DNA of 64,000 bases from Chryseobacterium ginsenosidimutans. Its GTDB lineage: Bacteria; Bacteroidota; Bacteroidia; Flavobacteriales; Weeksellaceae. Shown here one piece after another: positions 8,731 to 18,528 of this stretch (positions are counted from its first letter, which is position 1; each line of letters starts with the position of its first letter). The stretch covers positions 620,001 to 684,000 of the forward strand of contig NZ_JAUSXC010000001.1 in NCBI RefSeq assembly GCF_030823405.1. The letters run 5' to 3'. The position numbers and the translations under genes are program-made. A model generated the notes under the pieces. That model worked only from the letters and a program-made list of their open reading frames with translations. It was not told the DNA's origin and did no database searches.

Positions 8731-9921
8731 ATGAAAACAATCAATGATTTCAATTTTAATGACAAGAAGGCTCTGGTAAGAGTTGATTTCAATGTTCCAC
8801 AGGACGACCAGCTGAAAGTTACAGATAACACAAGAATTGTTGCGGTAAAACCAACAGTAGATAAAATCCTTAAAGACGGAGGCTCCGTAATCTTAATGGC
8901 TCACTTAGGACGACCAAAAGGAGAGGTAAAAGATGAGTTTTCACTTAAACATATCTTAGAGGAAGTTTCAATGGTATTGGGACAAGAAGTAAAATTCGTT
9001 GAAGAATGCATAGGCGAGAAGGCTGAACAGGCTGCTTCTGAACTTAAGCCTGGAGAGATCCTTTTGTTGGAAAATTTACGTTTTCATAATGAAGAAGAAA
9101 AAGGTGATGAAGCTTTTGCCGAACAACTTTCTAAATTGGCTGATGCTTATGTGAATGATGCTTTCGGAACGGCTCACAGAGCTCATGCTTCTACGGCTGT
9201 AATCGCTAAATTTTTTCCTTCAACTAAATTTTTCGGTTTATTGATGGCTAACGAACTTCAAGCAATTGATAAAGTTTTAAAAAGTGGAGAACGTCCTGTA
9301 ACAGCTATACTTGGTGGATCTAAGGTTTCAACTAAAATTACCATTATAGAAAATATTTTACCGGCTATTGATAATTTGATTATTGGTGGTGGAATGGCAT
9401 TTACATTTATTAAAGCTTTGGGTGGTAAAATCGGAACATCATTAGTAGAAGAAGATAAATTACCTCTTGCTCTTGAAATTTTAGCAAAAGCAAAAGAACA
9501 TAAAGTAAAAGTATATCTTCCGTCTGATACGATCATCGCTGAAAGTTTCAGTAATGATGCAGACAGAAAGGAAGTCGACATTTATGAAATTCCTGAAGGA
9601 TGGATGGGATTGGATGCTGGTGCAAAATCTAGAGATCAGTTTAATGATGTACTTTTAAATTCCAGAACAATTCTTTGGAATGGACCGATCGGAGTTTTCG
9701 AAATGTCAAACTTTGCTGCAGGGACTATTGCTCTTGGTGAAAGTATTGCAGAAGCGACAAGACAGGGAGCTTTCTCTTTAGTTGGAGGAGGAGATAGTGT
9801 TGCTTTTGTAAAACAATTTGGCTACGGTGAAAAAGTAAGCTATGTTTCTACCGGAGGTGGAGCAATGCTTGAAAGTCTGGAAGGTTTAGAACTTCCGGGA
9901 GTTGCTGCAATTAATAATTAA
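8731..9921 (+). CDS. pgk: Phosphoglycerate kinase
   Basis: This is a 396-residue glycolytic enzyme that transfers phosphate between 1,3-bisphosphoglycerate and ADP in the cytoplasm. RVDFNVP at residues 17-23, the substrate-binding HLGRP motif, LGGSKVSTK in the mid-protein, and the C-terminal nucleotide-site GGGDSVA are all present. The length is typical. It stands alone, with its own promoter and a strong terminator, and is the only rightward gene between 1.5 and 19 kb. It is transcribed away from the candidate origin. Confidence 0.97.
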   Translation: MKTINDFNFNDKKALVRVDFNVPQDDQLKVTDNTRIVAVKPTVDKILKDGGSVILMAHLGRPKGEVKDEFSLKHILEEVSMVLGQEVKFVEECIGEKAEQAASELKPGEILLLENLRFHNEEEKGDEAFAEQLSKLADAYVNDAFGTAHRAHASTAVIAKFFPSTKFFGLLMANELQAIDKVLKSGERPVTAILGGSKVSTKITIIENILPAIDNLIIGGGMAFTFIKALGGKIGTSLVEEDKLPLALEILAKAKEHKVKVYLPSDTIIAESFSNDADRKEVDIYEIPEGWMGLDAGAKSRDQFNDVLLNSRTILWNGPIGVFEMSNFAAGTIALGESIAEATRQGAFSLVGGGDSVAFVKQFGYGEKVSYVSTGGGAMLESLEGLELPGVAAINN

Positions 9922-9945
9922 GAAATTTTAATTTTATAAATTTTT

Positions 9946-9978
9946 AAGTCTACTGAATTTTTCAGTGGACTTTTTTTA
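9946..9978 (+). terminator. Terminator downstream of pgk
   Basis: AAGTCTACTGAA pairs with TTCAGTGGACTT (one G-T wobble) around a 3-base loop and runs into a T tract. It lies 25 bases after the pgk stop. Confidence 0.85.
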
Positions 9979-10270
9979 TTTAAGGTTAACCTTAGAATTC
10001 ATTCTTAAAAAATAATAACAACTTTTTTAAGTTTGAGCTTTGCTCAACATAGTGCTCTAATACTTATTTATTAAAAATTTGATTTGAAATAATATAGGTT
10101 TGTAAAAATCTCTAAGTAAAATTATTTAAAATTTCAAGATTGGTTTTTTAAGGTTACTAACTTTTTACTAACAATTTTCAGTTATCTTTTCATGATTTAA
10201 TAAAAATTTCACTTTTTGAAAAAAAAACATTCTATAAAAAGTAAAGAGTAGGGGAGATATTAAAAAAATA

Positions 10271-10295
10271 AAACTCAGAATTTTTCTGAGTTTTT
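10271..10295 (-). terminator. Terminator for the leftward methyltransferase gene
   Basis: AACTCAGAA and TTCTGAGTT arms form a hairpin with T-rich tracts on both strands. The minus-strand tail (TTTTATTTTTTT) suits the gene ending at 10355. Confidence 0.7.
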
Positions 10296-10354
10296 AATTT
10301 TTAATGAGAAAATAGTGAAAATTGACCTTCTGAAATGGTTTAAAAATCGATTTT

Positions 10355-11176
10355 CTACTTTTTTTCGATAATATATATCAAACTTGAGAATTCGTTCGAA
10401 AAAAGAGCTTTTACGTTAGAAATCGTTCCGTAGATTGTTGCTTTTAGCCAAAAAAAAGTTGATTTCTTGTATTTTTCGCTCAACATAGAGATATAATACG
10501 AGTCAAGAACCAAAGGTTTAATTTTTCTCATTTTCCAGTTTGGTTTCTTTGAAATTAAATTTTCCATTCCTTTTTTAGAAAAATGGTAAATATGTCTCGG
10601 TACATCATAAGCTGCCCAATATTCTTTATAATGTTTTGCATCATAAGAAGTGGGATTGGGAACAGCAATGATTAATAATCCTTTTTCTTTTAATTTACGA
10701 TTAAAAATTTCAAGCATCTCATCCTGATTTTCCACATGCTCGAATACGTGCCAAAGTGTAATCGCATCTAAACTGTGATCTTCAATGAAATTAATATTAT
10801 CTAAAATTGTTGCTTTTGAAATTTTTGTTTGTGCTGCTTTTCTTGCATCCGCATCAGGTTCAAAACCGAAAGTTTCAAAATCATTTTCTATAAATTTTAC
10901 AAATTCTCCGGCACCGCAACCATAATCTAAAACTTTTGATCCTTTTTCTATTCTGTCCAAAAGGATAGTCTTTTTATACTGTAAATTGAATGATTGTAAG
11001 AATTTGTAAAGTTTTTCTTTTAAACTTCCTGAATCCTGATGATGAGAAATATAATCTTCACTTTCATAATATTTAGAAATATTTGATGGAATAGGAGAGG
11101 TTTTAAAAACACCTTTAGTTTCCGTTTCTTTGATTTCAAATATTTCCTGAGAAAGAAAATGATCTTTTATTTTCAT
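10355..11176 (-). CDS. Class I SAM-dependent methyltransferase
   Basis: This 273-residue protein has a Rossmann-fold methyltransferase core. VLDYGCGAGEF (motif I, near residue 87) binds SAM, and LDAITLWHVFEHV, near residue 135, is typical of type 11/12 methyltransferases. The C-terminal third contains aromatic and hydrophobic stretches as in UbiG/Coq3-like or cell-envelope-linked members. The substrate cannot be inferred. The gene has its own terminator and is separated from mnmG by a parS site. Confidence 0.85.
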   Translation of the reverse strand: MKIKDHFLSQEIFEIKETETKGVFKTSPIPSNISKYYESEDYISHHQDSGSLKEKLYKFLQSFNLQYKKTILLDRIEKGSKVLDYGCGAGEFVKFIENDFETFGFEPDADARKAAQTKISKATILDNINFIEDHSLDAITLWHVFEHVENQDEMLEIFNRKLKEKGLLIIAVPNPTSYDAKHYKEYWAAYDVPRHIYHFSKKGMENLISKKPNWKMRKIKPLVLDSYYISMLSEKYKKSTFFWLKATIYGTISNVKALFSNEFSSLIYIIEKK

Positions 11177-11262
11177 TTAATTAATTTCTTTTAAAATTAA
11201 AAAGTAAGGTATTAAGATTTAAAATAAGCTCATAAATACCTTAATTTTTGATTATAGTTTAT

Positions 11263-11284
11263 AAATGTTTCACGTGAAACATTT
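11263..11284. promoter_or_regulatory. parS: parS centromere site 1
   Basis: TGTTTCACGTGAAACA at 11266-11281 is the exact 16-base bacterial parS consensus bound by ParB. The dyad extends to 22 bases with AAA/TTT flanks. It lies just beyond the 3' end of mnmG. parA and parB are not in the window. Confidence 0.92.
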
Positions 11285-11289
11285 TGAAT

Positions 11290-13152
11290 TTAACGTCCTA
11301 AATACACTAGTAAAACGTTTATGTCAGCAGGTGAAACACCACTGATTCTTCCGGCTTGAGCTATAGTTTTTGGTCTTACATTAGACATTTTTTGTTTTGC
11401 TTCTGATGAAAGACTTGAAATACTTTTATAATCGAAATCTTCAGGAATTTTAATATTCTCCAAACGGTTAAGCTTGGCTACATTTTCTTTCTCCTTTTCT
11501 ATATACCCTTTGTATTTGATGTTTACTTCTGCCTGCTCTCTTACTTCATCATCAAATTGAGAAGAAAATTCTTTAATAACTTCAATATTTTCTAATTTTT
11601 CTAATGTTATATTAGGTCTTGTAAGAAATTGAGAAGCTCTGTATGCCTGATCAACAGGATTACTGTCTATACTTTCTAAAACAGGATTAATAAGTCTTGG
11701 CTTTAAAGAAGTTTCTCGTAAGAAAGCCTCAAGTTCTTGACTTTTAGCTATTTTCTTCTGCACTCTAATTAATCTCTCTTCTTTAGCAAGACCTAAATTA
11801 AAAGCTTTTTCTGTTAATCGTATATCTGCATTATCTTGTCTTAAAAGTAACCTGTATTCAGCCCTAGAAGTAAACATTCTGTATGGCTCTTCAGTTCCTT
11901 TTGTGATTAAATCATCTACTAAAACACCAATATAAGCTTCATCTCTGTTCAGAATAAATTCATCTTTTTCGTGTACCTTATTGTGTGCATTGATGCCGGC
12001 AATTAAACCTTGTCCTGCTGCTTCTTCATATCCGGTTGTACCGTTGATCTGTCCTGCAAAATATAGATTATTTATCAATTTTGTTTCTAAAGTATGCTTT
12101 AATTGAGTAGGAGGGAAGTAGTCATATTCAATGGCATATCCTGGACGGAATACTTTTACATTTTCAAATCCCGGAATATGTTTCATTGCTTTAATCTGAA
12201 CATCTTCAGGTAAAGAAGAGCTGAATCCGTTTACATAAATTTCTACGGTTTTCCAACCTTCAGGTTCTACGAATAACTGATGCCTTGTTCTTTCTGCAAA
12301 ACGATTGATCTTATCTTCAATACTTGGGCAATATCTTGGTCCTAAACTCTGAATTGTACCATTGAACATTGGGCTTCTGTCAAACCCTTCGCGTAAAATA
12401 TCGTGTACAGTTTCGTTGGTATAAACGATATGGCAACTTAATTGTTTGGTTAATTTAGGAGTATCTAAATAGCTGAATTTTTGAGGCTTTTCGTCTCCTT
12501 TTTGTTCCTCCATTTTAGAATAATCAAGGCTTCTTCCGTCAACTCTCGGTGGAGTACCGGTTTTCATTCTTCCAGCTTCAAAACCTAAAGAAACCAATTG
12601 TTCAGTTATTCCGAAAGCTCTCGGTTCGCCCATTCTCCCGCCTCCTAATTGTTTATCTCCAACGTGGATTAATCCGTTAAGGAAAGTACCGTTAGTAAGA
12701 ACAACTGATTTGGATCTTATCTTAATTCCCAATGAAGTAATAACTCCTACAGCTCTGTCATTTTCTATAATAAGCTGTTTTACCATATCCTGAAAGAAAT
12801 CAAGATTGGGTGTATTTTCTAAAGCTAAACGCCATTCTTCTGCAAAAAGCATTCTGTCATTCTGTGTTCTAGGAGACCACATTGCGGGACCTTTGGAAAG
12901 ATTCAGCATCTTGAATTGTATGGCAGATTTGTCTGCGATAATTCCTGAGTAGCCTCCCATTGCATCGATCTCTCTTACAATTTGTCCTTTTGCAATTCCT
13001 CCCATTGCCGGGTTGCAGCTCATCTGTCCGATAGTCTGCATATTCATTGTAACGAGCAGAGTTTTCGAACCTAAATTTGCTGCTGCAGCTGCTGCTTCAC
13101 ATCCCGCGTGACCGGCACCAACTACGATTACATCATATATTTCTGAAATCAT
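11290..13152 (-). CDS. mnmG: tRNA uridine-5-carboxymethylaminomethyl(34) synthesis enzyme MnmG
   Basis: This 620-residue FAD enzyme, with MnmE, installs the cmnm5 group on U34 of certain tRNAs. The N-terminal dinucleotide fold GAGHAGCE (12-19), the CNPAMGGIAKG block, GGGRMGEP and the C-terminal GRISGVSPADI helical domain are all present. The length is standard. parS sites lie immediately beyond both ends of the gene. mnmG (gidA) is commonly origin-linked in bacteria, which agrees with the candidate origin 3 kb away. Its partner mnmE is not here. Confidence 0.97.
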   Translation of the reverse strand: MISEIYDVIVVGAGHAGCEAAAAAANLGSKTLLVTMNMQTIGQMSCNPAMGGIAKGQIVREIDAMGGYSGIIADKSAIQFKMLNLSKGPAMWSPRTQNDRMLFAEEWRLALENTPNLDFFQDMVKQLIIENDRAVGVITSLGIKIRSKSVVLTNGTFLNGLIHVGDKQLGGGRMGEPRAFGITEQLVSLGFEAGRMKTGTPPRVDGRSLDYSKMEEQKGDEKPQKFSYLDTPKLTKQLSCHIVYTNETVHDILREGFDRSPMFNGTIQSLGPRYCPSIEDKINRFAERTRHQLFVEPEGWKTVEIYVNGFSSSLPEDVQIKAMKHIPGFENVKVFRPGYAIEYDYFPPTQLKHTLETKLINNLYFAGQINGTTGYEEAAGQGLIAGINAHNKVHEKDEFILNRDEAYIGVLVDDLITKGTEEPYRMFTSRAEYRLLLRQDNADIRLTEKAFNLGLAKEERLIRVQKKIAKSQELEAFLRETSLKPRLINPVLESIDSNPVDQAYRASQFLTRPNITLEKLENIEVIKEFSSQFDDEVREQAEVNIKYKGYIEKEKENVAKLNRLENIKIPEDFDYKSISSLSSEAKQKMSNVRPKTIAQAGRISGVSPADINVLLVYLGR

Positions 13153-13196
13153 TTCTTTATTGCTTGTTTTAAGCCTTAAATTTTAATCTTTTTCGT

Positions 13197-13218
13197 AAAT
13201 GTTTCACGTGAAACATTT
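13197..13218. promoter_or_regulatory. parS: parS centromere site 2
   Basis: This is a second exact TGTTTCACGTGAAACA (13200-13215) in the same 22-base extended dyad as site 1. It is located about 45 bases upstream of the mnmG start, so ParB binding could also affect mnmG transcription. Confidence 0.92.
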
Positions 13219-13395
13219 TTACATTAACAAGCTACAAATTGCCTGTATTGTTGTTTATTTAGCCCCGATTGTAGCATTTGTTTGAGCTCATTTTTCTTTT
13301 TTTTAAGAAAAATAGCGAGTGCGAAAAGCGGGAAATAGCTTCTGATTAATCTCTATATTTATAATTTGAAATAGTAAACATTCCTGAGATTAATT

Positions 13396-13803
13396 TTAAT
13401 TATATTTTGCTAAATAATGATCTTCTTTACTTCGCATTAGTAGTTCTTCTTGCTCAGATTTATCTTTATATCCCGAAAGATGAAGAATACCATGAGCCAA
13501 AACTCGTCTTAGTTCTTCTTCATATTCTTTGGATAGAGTAGAAGCGTTGTCTAAAATGCGCTGCAAAGATACAAAAATCTCTCCGCTTATTGTCTTGCCT
13601 TTCACATAGTCGAAAGTAATGATGTCTGTATAGTAGTCGTGTTGCAGATAATCCTGATTTACTTTCAATAAATATTCATCATCACAGAATATATAATTGA
13701 TTTCTCCAAGCTTTTTTCCTTCTGAAAGAATAATGTCTTCCAGCCATGAAATGTAATCTGTGTTTACAGATTCGGGTAAGTTTTCGTAAAAAAATTGTAT
13801 CAT
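13396..13803 (-). CDS. ybeY: Endoribonuclease YbeY (rRNA maturation factor)
   Basis: This 135-residue metalloprotein is involved in 16S rRNA 3' maturation and ribosome quality control. The zinc-binding region reads AHGILHLSGYKD: His104 and His108 are in place, but the third ligand position (H-x3-H-x5-H in E. coli) is Asp114. From memory this substitution is common in Bacteroidota YbeY, so the protein is probably active. The N-terminal YLQHDYYTDIITFDY block, with D-x-I-T-F-x-Y, is conserved. The stop of the upstream patatin gene is only 4 bases away, so the two are likely cotranscribed. Confidence 0.92.
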   Translation of the reverse strand: MIQFFYENLPESVNTDYISWLEDIILSEGKKLGEINYIFCDDEYLLKVNQDYLQHDYYTDIITFDYVKGKTISGEIFVSLQRILDNASTLSKEYEEELRRVLAHGILHLSGYKDKSEQEELLMRSKEDHYLAKYN

Positions 13804-13807
13804 TGTT

Positions 13808-15967
13808 TTAAAACCAGTGCCCTAATATAACACTGAATATGCCTTTTTGGTTGTTTTTAAGTGAGTGACTGAAGTTAACTTTAATTTGTCCGAAAGGAGA
13901 TTTGTAACCTATATTAAGTCCTACTGAACTATAATTTAATTTTACGGCTTCCTCAAAAGTAAGATCGTCGGAGAGGTTAGCAAAAGAGAAGTTACCGCTT
14001 ATGAAATAGTTTTTGTTGAATTTAAACTGAAGATCGTTTGAAATTAAAACAACATTATTCGTGTTTAACTGCCCAAAATAAAAACCTGAAAAGTTTTTAA
14101 AATTAATAATATTTTGTTCAAAAATTCCACCAAGTCTGTATTGATAAAACTGAGGAAGATTTTCTCCGATGGTGATTCCTCCGTAAAGGTTTAATCGATA
14201 GGCAAATTGTCTTGATATAGGAATATTTATTCGAATATCTGCTTTTATCTGAACCAGTCTTTTATCAACTTCAGATTTCATCAGATCAATAACTTTTCCT
14301 TCTGCATTGATATAAATCCCACGGGTAGGGAAGTCTTTGTCATTCTGGGTGTCACTTTTTAGAAATAGATAAGGATTTATAAAGCGACTATATCTTTCAT
14401 TATTGCCATTAGTCTGGGCTTCAAAATAATCGTGACTTATTCCGCCTCCTACAGCGAACTTATCTTTCCAGGTAGATTGTATATAAACTTCATTTCTCAG
14501 CCAATTCCATTTATCGACATCATAATTATTTACATCTTTTACATTGAAACTCATTCCGGAAGAATAAATTCCGAAGCCGGGAATATATCCGTTATCAATA
14601 AAATAATTTAAATAATATCTGGGTTTATCACCTATGATAACGTCTAGGGAAAGATTTGAATTTTTAAATAAAAGACGTTTAGCAGAATAATTTAACAGTA
14701 GACCAGTTTTGAAAATTTCGTCATAGTGTAATCCAAATTTTAAAAAATGTCTTGCATCATCTTCTGTTACATAAAGTTTAAGATAATTTACATCATGTTC
14801 TGAAATTATATCATAATTGATAAATTTATAATTATTCGTGGCAATCAGTTTATCAATTCTCTTATTAATACTTCCATATGTTTGCATTGATGGAAGACGT
14901 AGTGCCATTTTCCCCAGAACATAGTTTTTACCGTAAATACGACCTCCTTCTATCGAAATGCTGTCAATCTTATACACGTTGGAATATATGGGATTTATGC
15001 GCTGTCTAATACGGTCAAAAGGACGCTTAGGCAGTTGGTCGAGAATATTGACGTATTTTAAGCCTTCAACATAACCGCTGTCGAGGATTTTTTTCTTTTC
15101 ATCGTAGCTTGTGGCGGTCATGCCTTTTAAATTTGGCTTAATATTAATGTCGGTATATTTATATTGTCTTCTTGTATCTTTTTTTATTCCGAAATCTATT
15201 ACCTGATTTAGAATAGAAATAATATTACTTAAATCTTCTCTTTTTGATAGATCCTGGTTAAGGTCAACACCAATAACAATATCAATGCCCTTATCTTTTA
15301 AAGGTTTTGAAGGATAATTTACAGACATTGCTCCGTCTATATAAATGCTGTCTCCGATTTTCACGGGATCCATCAAAGAGGGAAATGCAGAACTTGCCAT
15401 AATAGATTGTACTAAATCTCCTTTTTCAAAAATCTGCATATTTCCACTTTCAAGATTTGTAGCAACACACATAAAAGGAATAGGGAGTTTCGAGAAATCG
15501 TCGATATTCGAAACATTCTTGAAAAGTTCTTTAAGAAGATAAACGTTTTTCTGTCCGGAACTGATTGAAGAGGGTAGTGTAATTTTCCCGTTTTTTAAAG
15601 GAATGGATAAAAGATATTTATCAACAGATTTATTGTAAAAAGTAGTTTCCTGGCGTTTGGCTTTCGGATCCATAATCAAAGAATAGAAATCTGTATCCAT
15701 TACAATTTTTTCTATTTCTTTTCCGGAATATCCCGAAGCATACAGACCTCCGACAATAGCACCCATACTTGTTCCGGAAATGTAATCAACCTTAACTCCC
15801 AAAGAATCCAATATTTTAAGTACTCCTACGTGAGAGAATCCTTTGGCTCCGCCACCGGCAAGAGAGAGTCCGATTCTTGGATTTTTTGGTATTACCAAAT
15901 CTTTTTTCACCTGAGATGGGATCAAAAGCAATTGAAATGCTAATAAAAGAATCAGAATTTTTTTCAT
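13808..15967 (-). CDS. Patatin-like phospholipase with C-terminal outer-membrane beta-barrel
   Basis: This protein has 719 residues and a signal peptide (MKKILILLLAFQLLLIPSQ). The patatin domain has the oxyanion loop GGGAKG (38-43), nucleophile Ser67 in GTSMG and the catalytic Asp211 in DGA. A POTRA-like segment (about 350-420) and a C-terminal BamA-type beta-barrel ending in Phe (ILGHWF) follow. This is the architecture of PlpD-type (type Vd) autotransported lipases, although in this phylum the patatin domain may stay periplasmic. I chose the ATG at 15967 rather than an earlier one at 16042, because it starts the signal peptide and avoids a 73-base overlap with murF-alr. Confidence 0.88.
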   Translation of the reverse strand: MKKILILLLAFQLLLIPSQVKKDLVIPKNPRIGLSLAGGGAKGFSHVGVLKILDSLGVKVDYISGTSMGAIVGGLYASGYSGKEIEKIVMDTDFYSLIMDPKAKRQETTFYNKSVDKYLLSIPLKNGKITLPSSISSGQKNVYLLKELFKNVSNIDDFSKLPIPFMCVATNLESGNMQIFEKGDLVQSIMASSAFPSLMDPVKIGDSIYIDGAMSVNYPSKPLKDKGIDIVIGVDLNQDLSKREDLSNIISILNQVIDFGIKKDTRRQYKYTDINIKPNLKGMTATSYDEKKKILDSGYVEGLKYVNILDQLPKRPFDRIRQRINPIYSNVYKIDSISIEGGRIYGKNYVLGKMALRLPSMQTYGSINKRIDKLIATNNYKFINYDIISEHDVNYLKLYVTEDDARHFLKFGLHYDEIFKTGLLLNYSAKRLLFKNSNLSLDVIIGDKPRYYLNYFIDNGYIPGFGIYSSGMSFNVKDVNNYDVDKWNWLRNEVYIQSTWKDKFAVGGGISHDYFEAQTNGNNERYSRFINPYLFLKSDTQNDKDFPTRGIYINAEGKVIDLMKSEVDKRLVQIKADIRINIPISRQFAYRLNLYGGITIGENLPQFYQYRLGGIFEQNIINFKNFSGFYFGQLNTNNVVLISNDLQFKFNKNYFISGNFSFANLSDDLTFEEAVKLNYSSVGLNIGYKSPFGQIKVNFSHSLKNNQKGIFSVILGHWF

Positions 15968-15969
15968 AT

Positions 15970-18417
15970 TTAATCTTTTACATAAATCCGTTTCACCCGG
16001 GGCGAAATAGAGGTTAATACTTCGTATGTGATTGTTTTGCAATAGTCTGCAAATTCTTTAAGGCTCGGTTTTGCGTTAAATATAGTTACAGTATCACCTT
16101 CCTTTACATTGGGAACATTATCTACGTTAATCATCATCATATCCATACATATGCTTCCGACGATCGGTGCTAATGTTTTATTAATTCCTACGTTTCCAAT
16201 CTGGTTACCAATTAATCTTGGGATTCCATCTGCATATCCTACAGGGATCGTGGCTATTTTTGTCTTATGATCTGTTTTAAAGCTTCTGCTGTAGCCTACA
16301 GATTCTCCATCGTCTACAATTGAGATTTGTGAAATGACTGTTTTAAAGCTTACAACAGATCTTAACTGTTTCTGTATTTCACTATTTGGTGATTCTCCTA
16401 ACATTCCGATACCAATTCTTACCATATCATATTGATGATTGGTATAACTTGTTATTCCTGAAGAATTTAAAATATGTCGGATAGGAGTGTATCCCAATTT
16501 TTCAATCAAATAGGTTGAATTTTTTTCAAATAGTTCTAGCTGATGCAAAGTAAATTCTTTCTCATCAGGTATATCTGAAGACGAAAGATGACTGAAAATA
16601 CTTTGAACTTTTAAATTTTTATTGTTTAAAGCTTCATTTAATTGGTCTAATTCAAAATCTTTAAAACCAAGACGATGCATTCCTGTTTCCAGTTTAATAT
16701 GGATAGGATATTTTTTATCATAACCGGATTTTTGGACGGCTTGATAAAATAATTCAAGAACTCTGAAACTGTAAATTTCCGGTTCCAGATTATATTCAAT
16801 TACTGTTTCATAACTGTGTTGTTCAGGATTCATGACAACGATAGGAACTGTAATCCCTTTCTTACGAAGTTCAACACCTTCATCCACAAAAGCAACTCCA
16901 AGATAATCAATATGATGATGCTGAAGGAATTCTGAGATCTCATAACTGCCTAAACCATAAGAATTTGCCTTTACCATAGCCATCATCTTTGTAGTTGGTT
17001 TCAACAACGATTTATGATAATTGATATTATGAAGAATCGCATTTAGATTGATTTCTAAAACCGTATCGTGTTTTCTTAGTTCAAGGATATCTTTAAGTCT
17101 TTCAATCTCAAATTTTCTTGCTCCTTTGAGTAAAATAATCTGATTTTCGATTTCTGTAAGATGTTTACTGTCAATTAATTCCTGAGTGTTAATGAATGTG
17201 AAAGTTTTAGCTTTAAATAATTCACTAAATTTAGATATTTCATCACCGATCAGGAAAACGAAATCAAATTTCTGCTCATTCACCAATTCGGAAACCTCTT
17301 CATACAATTCTTTTGAATTGGAATTGACTCCAACAATATCTGTTAAAACCAAAGATTTTTTTGATTTTTTATATTCATTTAAAAACTGAAGGGCAGTTTT
17401 TAAAGAATCAAGATCAAGGTTAAAAGAATCATTAATAACAATATTATTTTTAATTCCTTCAATGGCTTCAAGTCGCATTTCAACGGCTTTCAGAGCATTA
17501 ATTTTCTCTATGATCTTTTGATTTCCGATATTTAATTCTTTCAAGACTGTTACCAGTGCCAAAGCATTAGTGAAAGTCGCCTCATCTCTCTGATGAACGG
17601 GAAAAGAGATTTCTTCATCGAAATATTGTATAATGACGCTTTCGTCTTTAGAAATATTGTTTTTAAAGAAAACATGATTACCTTCTTTAAAGCCGTAAGA
17701 AATTAATCTTTTACTTGAATATAATTCTTTTATTTTTTTGTCAACCAATGAATTGTCACCATTGTAAATAATCACTTCAGAATTTTTGAAAAGATTGATT
17801 TTTTCATCAATCAATTCTTCTTCAGATGTAAAATTGGCAAGATGGGCGGTTCCGATATGAGAAAGCAATCCAATCTGCGGATGGAAAATATTTTCCAGTT
17901 TTTCCATTTCATCAGGTTTCGAAATTCCGACTTCTAAAATTCCTAATTCGTGGGAATTGTTGATCTGAAGCAGAGAAAGTGGAAGTCCTATTTGAGAATT
18001 GAAGCTTTTTGGGCTTTTTACCGTAGGATACTCATTCCAAAGGCATTGATACAACCATTCTTTTAAAATAGTTTTTCCGTTGCTGCCTGTAATTCCGATG
18101 GATTTTAAATGTGAATTTTCGAAATGATATTTGGCTAATTTTTGAAGGAAATCTACAGAATTCTCAACAATGATCCATGTTATATTTTCAAACTGAGGAT
18201 ATTGATGCTCAGAAATAATCACAGTAATACCTCTGTCAACAGCAGATTCAATGAATTTTTCTCCGGAATTTTTATGAGTATTAATTGCAATGAATGCAGT
18301 ATTTTTAGTAGAATAAATAATTCTGCTATCGAAAGCTATATTTTTGATAATTAAATTATTATCTCCAATAATCTGCGCATTGGTGATATCTGCAATTTGT
18401 TTTACTGTATAATTCAT
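15970..18417 (-). CDS. murF-alr: Bifunctional UDP-MurNAc-tripeptide--D-Ala-D-Ala ligase / alanine racemase
   Basis: This 815-residue fusion combines two steps of peptidoglycan precursor synthesis in the cytoplasm. Residues 1 to about 450 are a Mur ligase with the ATP-binding GITGSNGKT (P-loop 111-116). Residues from about 455 on are a fold-III alanine racemase, with PLP Lys483 in MVKANSYGLG and the SVGYSRSF and IGIGMLGESP blocks. The fusion couples D-Ala supply to D-Ala-D-Ala addition and is known in Bacteroidota. Whether the ligase half is the organism's only MurF cannot be judged here. Its stop lies two bases before the patatin ATG. Confidence 0.93.
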   Translation of the reverse strand: MNYTVKQIADITNAQIIGDNNLIIKNIAFDSRIIYSTKNTAFIAINTHKNSGEKFIESAVDRGITVIISEHQYPQFENITWIIVENSVDFLQKLAKYHFENSHLKSIGITGSNGKTILKEWLYQCLWNEYPTVKSPKSFNSQIGLPLSLLQINNSHELGILEVGISKPDEMEKLENIFHPQIGLLSHIGTAHLANFTSEEELIDEKINLFKNSEVIIYNGDNSLVDKKIKELYSSKRLISYGFKEGNHVFFKNNISKDESVIIQYFDEEISFPVHQRDEATFTNALALVTVLKELNIGNQKIIEKINALKAVEMRLEAIEGIKNNIVINDSFNLDLDSLKTALQFLNEYKKSKKSLVLTDIVGVNSNSKELYEEVSELVNEQKFDFVFLIGDEISKFSELFKAKTFTFINTQELIDSKHLTEIENQIILLKGARKFEIERLKDILELRKHDTVLEINLNAILHNINYHKSLLKPTTKMMAMVKANSYGLGSYEISEFLQHHHIDYLGVAFVDEGVELRKKGITVPIVVMNPEQHSYETVIEYNLEPEIYSFRVLELFYQAVQKSGYDKKYPIHIKLETGMHRLGFKDFELDQLNEALNNKNLKVQSIFSHLSSSDIPDEKEFTLHQLELFEKNSTYLIEKLGYTPIRHILNSSGITSYTNHQYDMVRIGIGMLGESPNSEIQKQLRSVVSFKTVISQISIVDDGESVGYSRSFKTDHKTKIATIPVGYADGIPRLIGNQIGNVGINKTLAPIVGSICMDMMMINVDNVPNVKEGDTVTIFNAKPSLKEFADYCKTITYEVLTSISPRVKRIYVKD

Positions 18418-18528
18418 TGATTCCCTTCTTCTTTTGCTTTTGATGTCTTTTGTTGATTAAACTTAAAGATGTAGTTATGATTAACAAAATATATTTCAAT
18501 TAGATCCGTAAATCTTAGTGTAATTTAA

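Larger units (their letters stand above)
9922..10354. other. 433-bp intergenic region after pgk
   Basis: Besides the two terminators, the segment is A/T-rich with short repeats. A perfect 14-base palindrome (TAAGGTTAACCTTA) lies at 9981-9994. I see no gene or recognisable RNA. Confidence 0.4.

Noticed and set aside
15968..16042. Longer start for the patatin-like protein
   Set aside because: It would place 25 residues before a clear signal peptide and overlap murF-alr.
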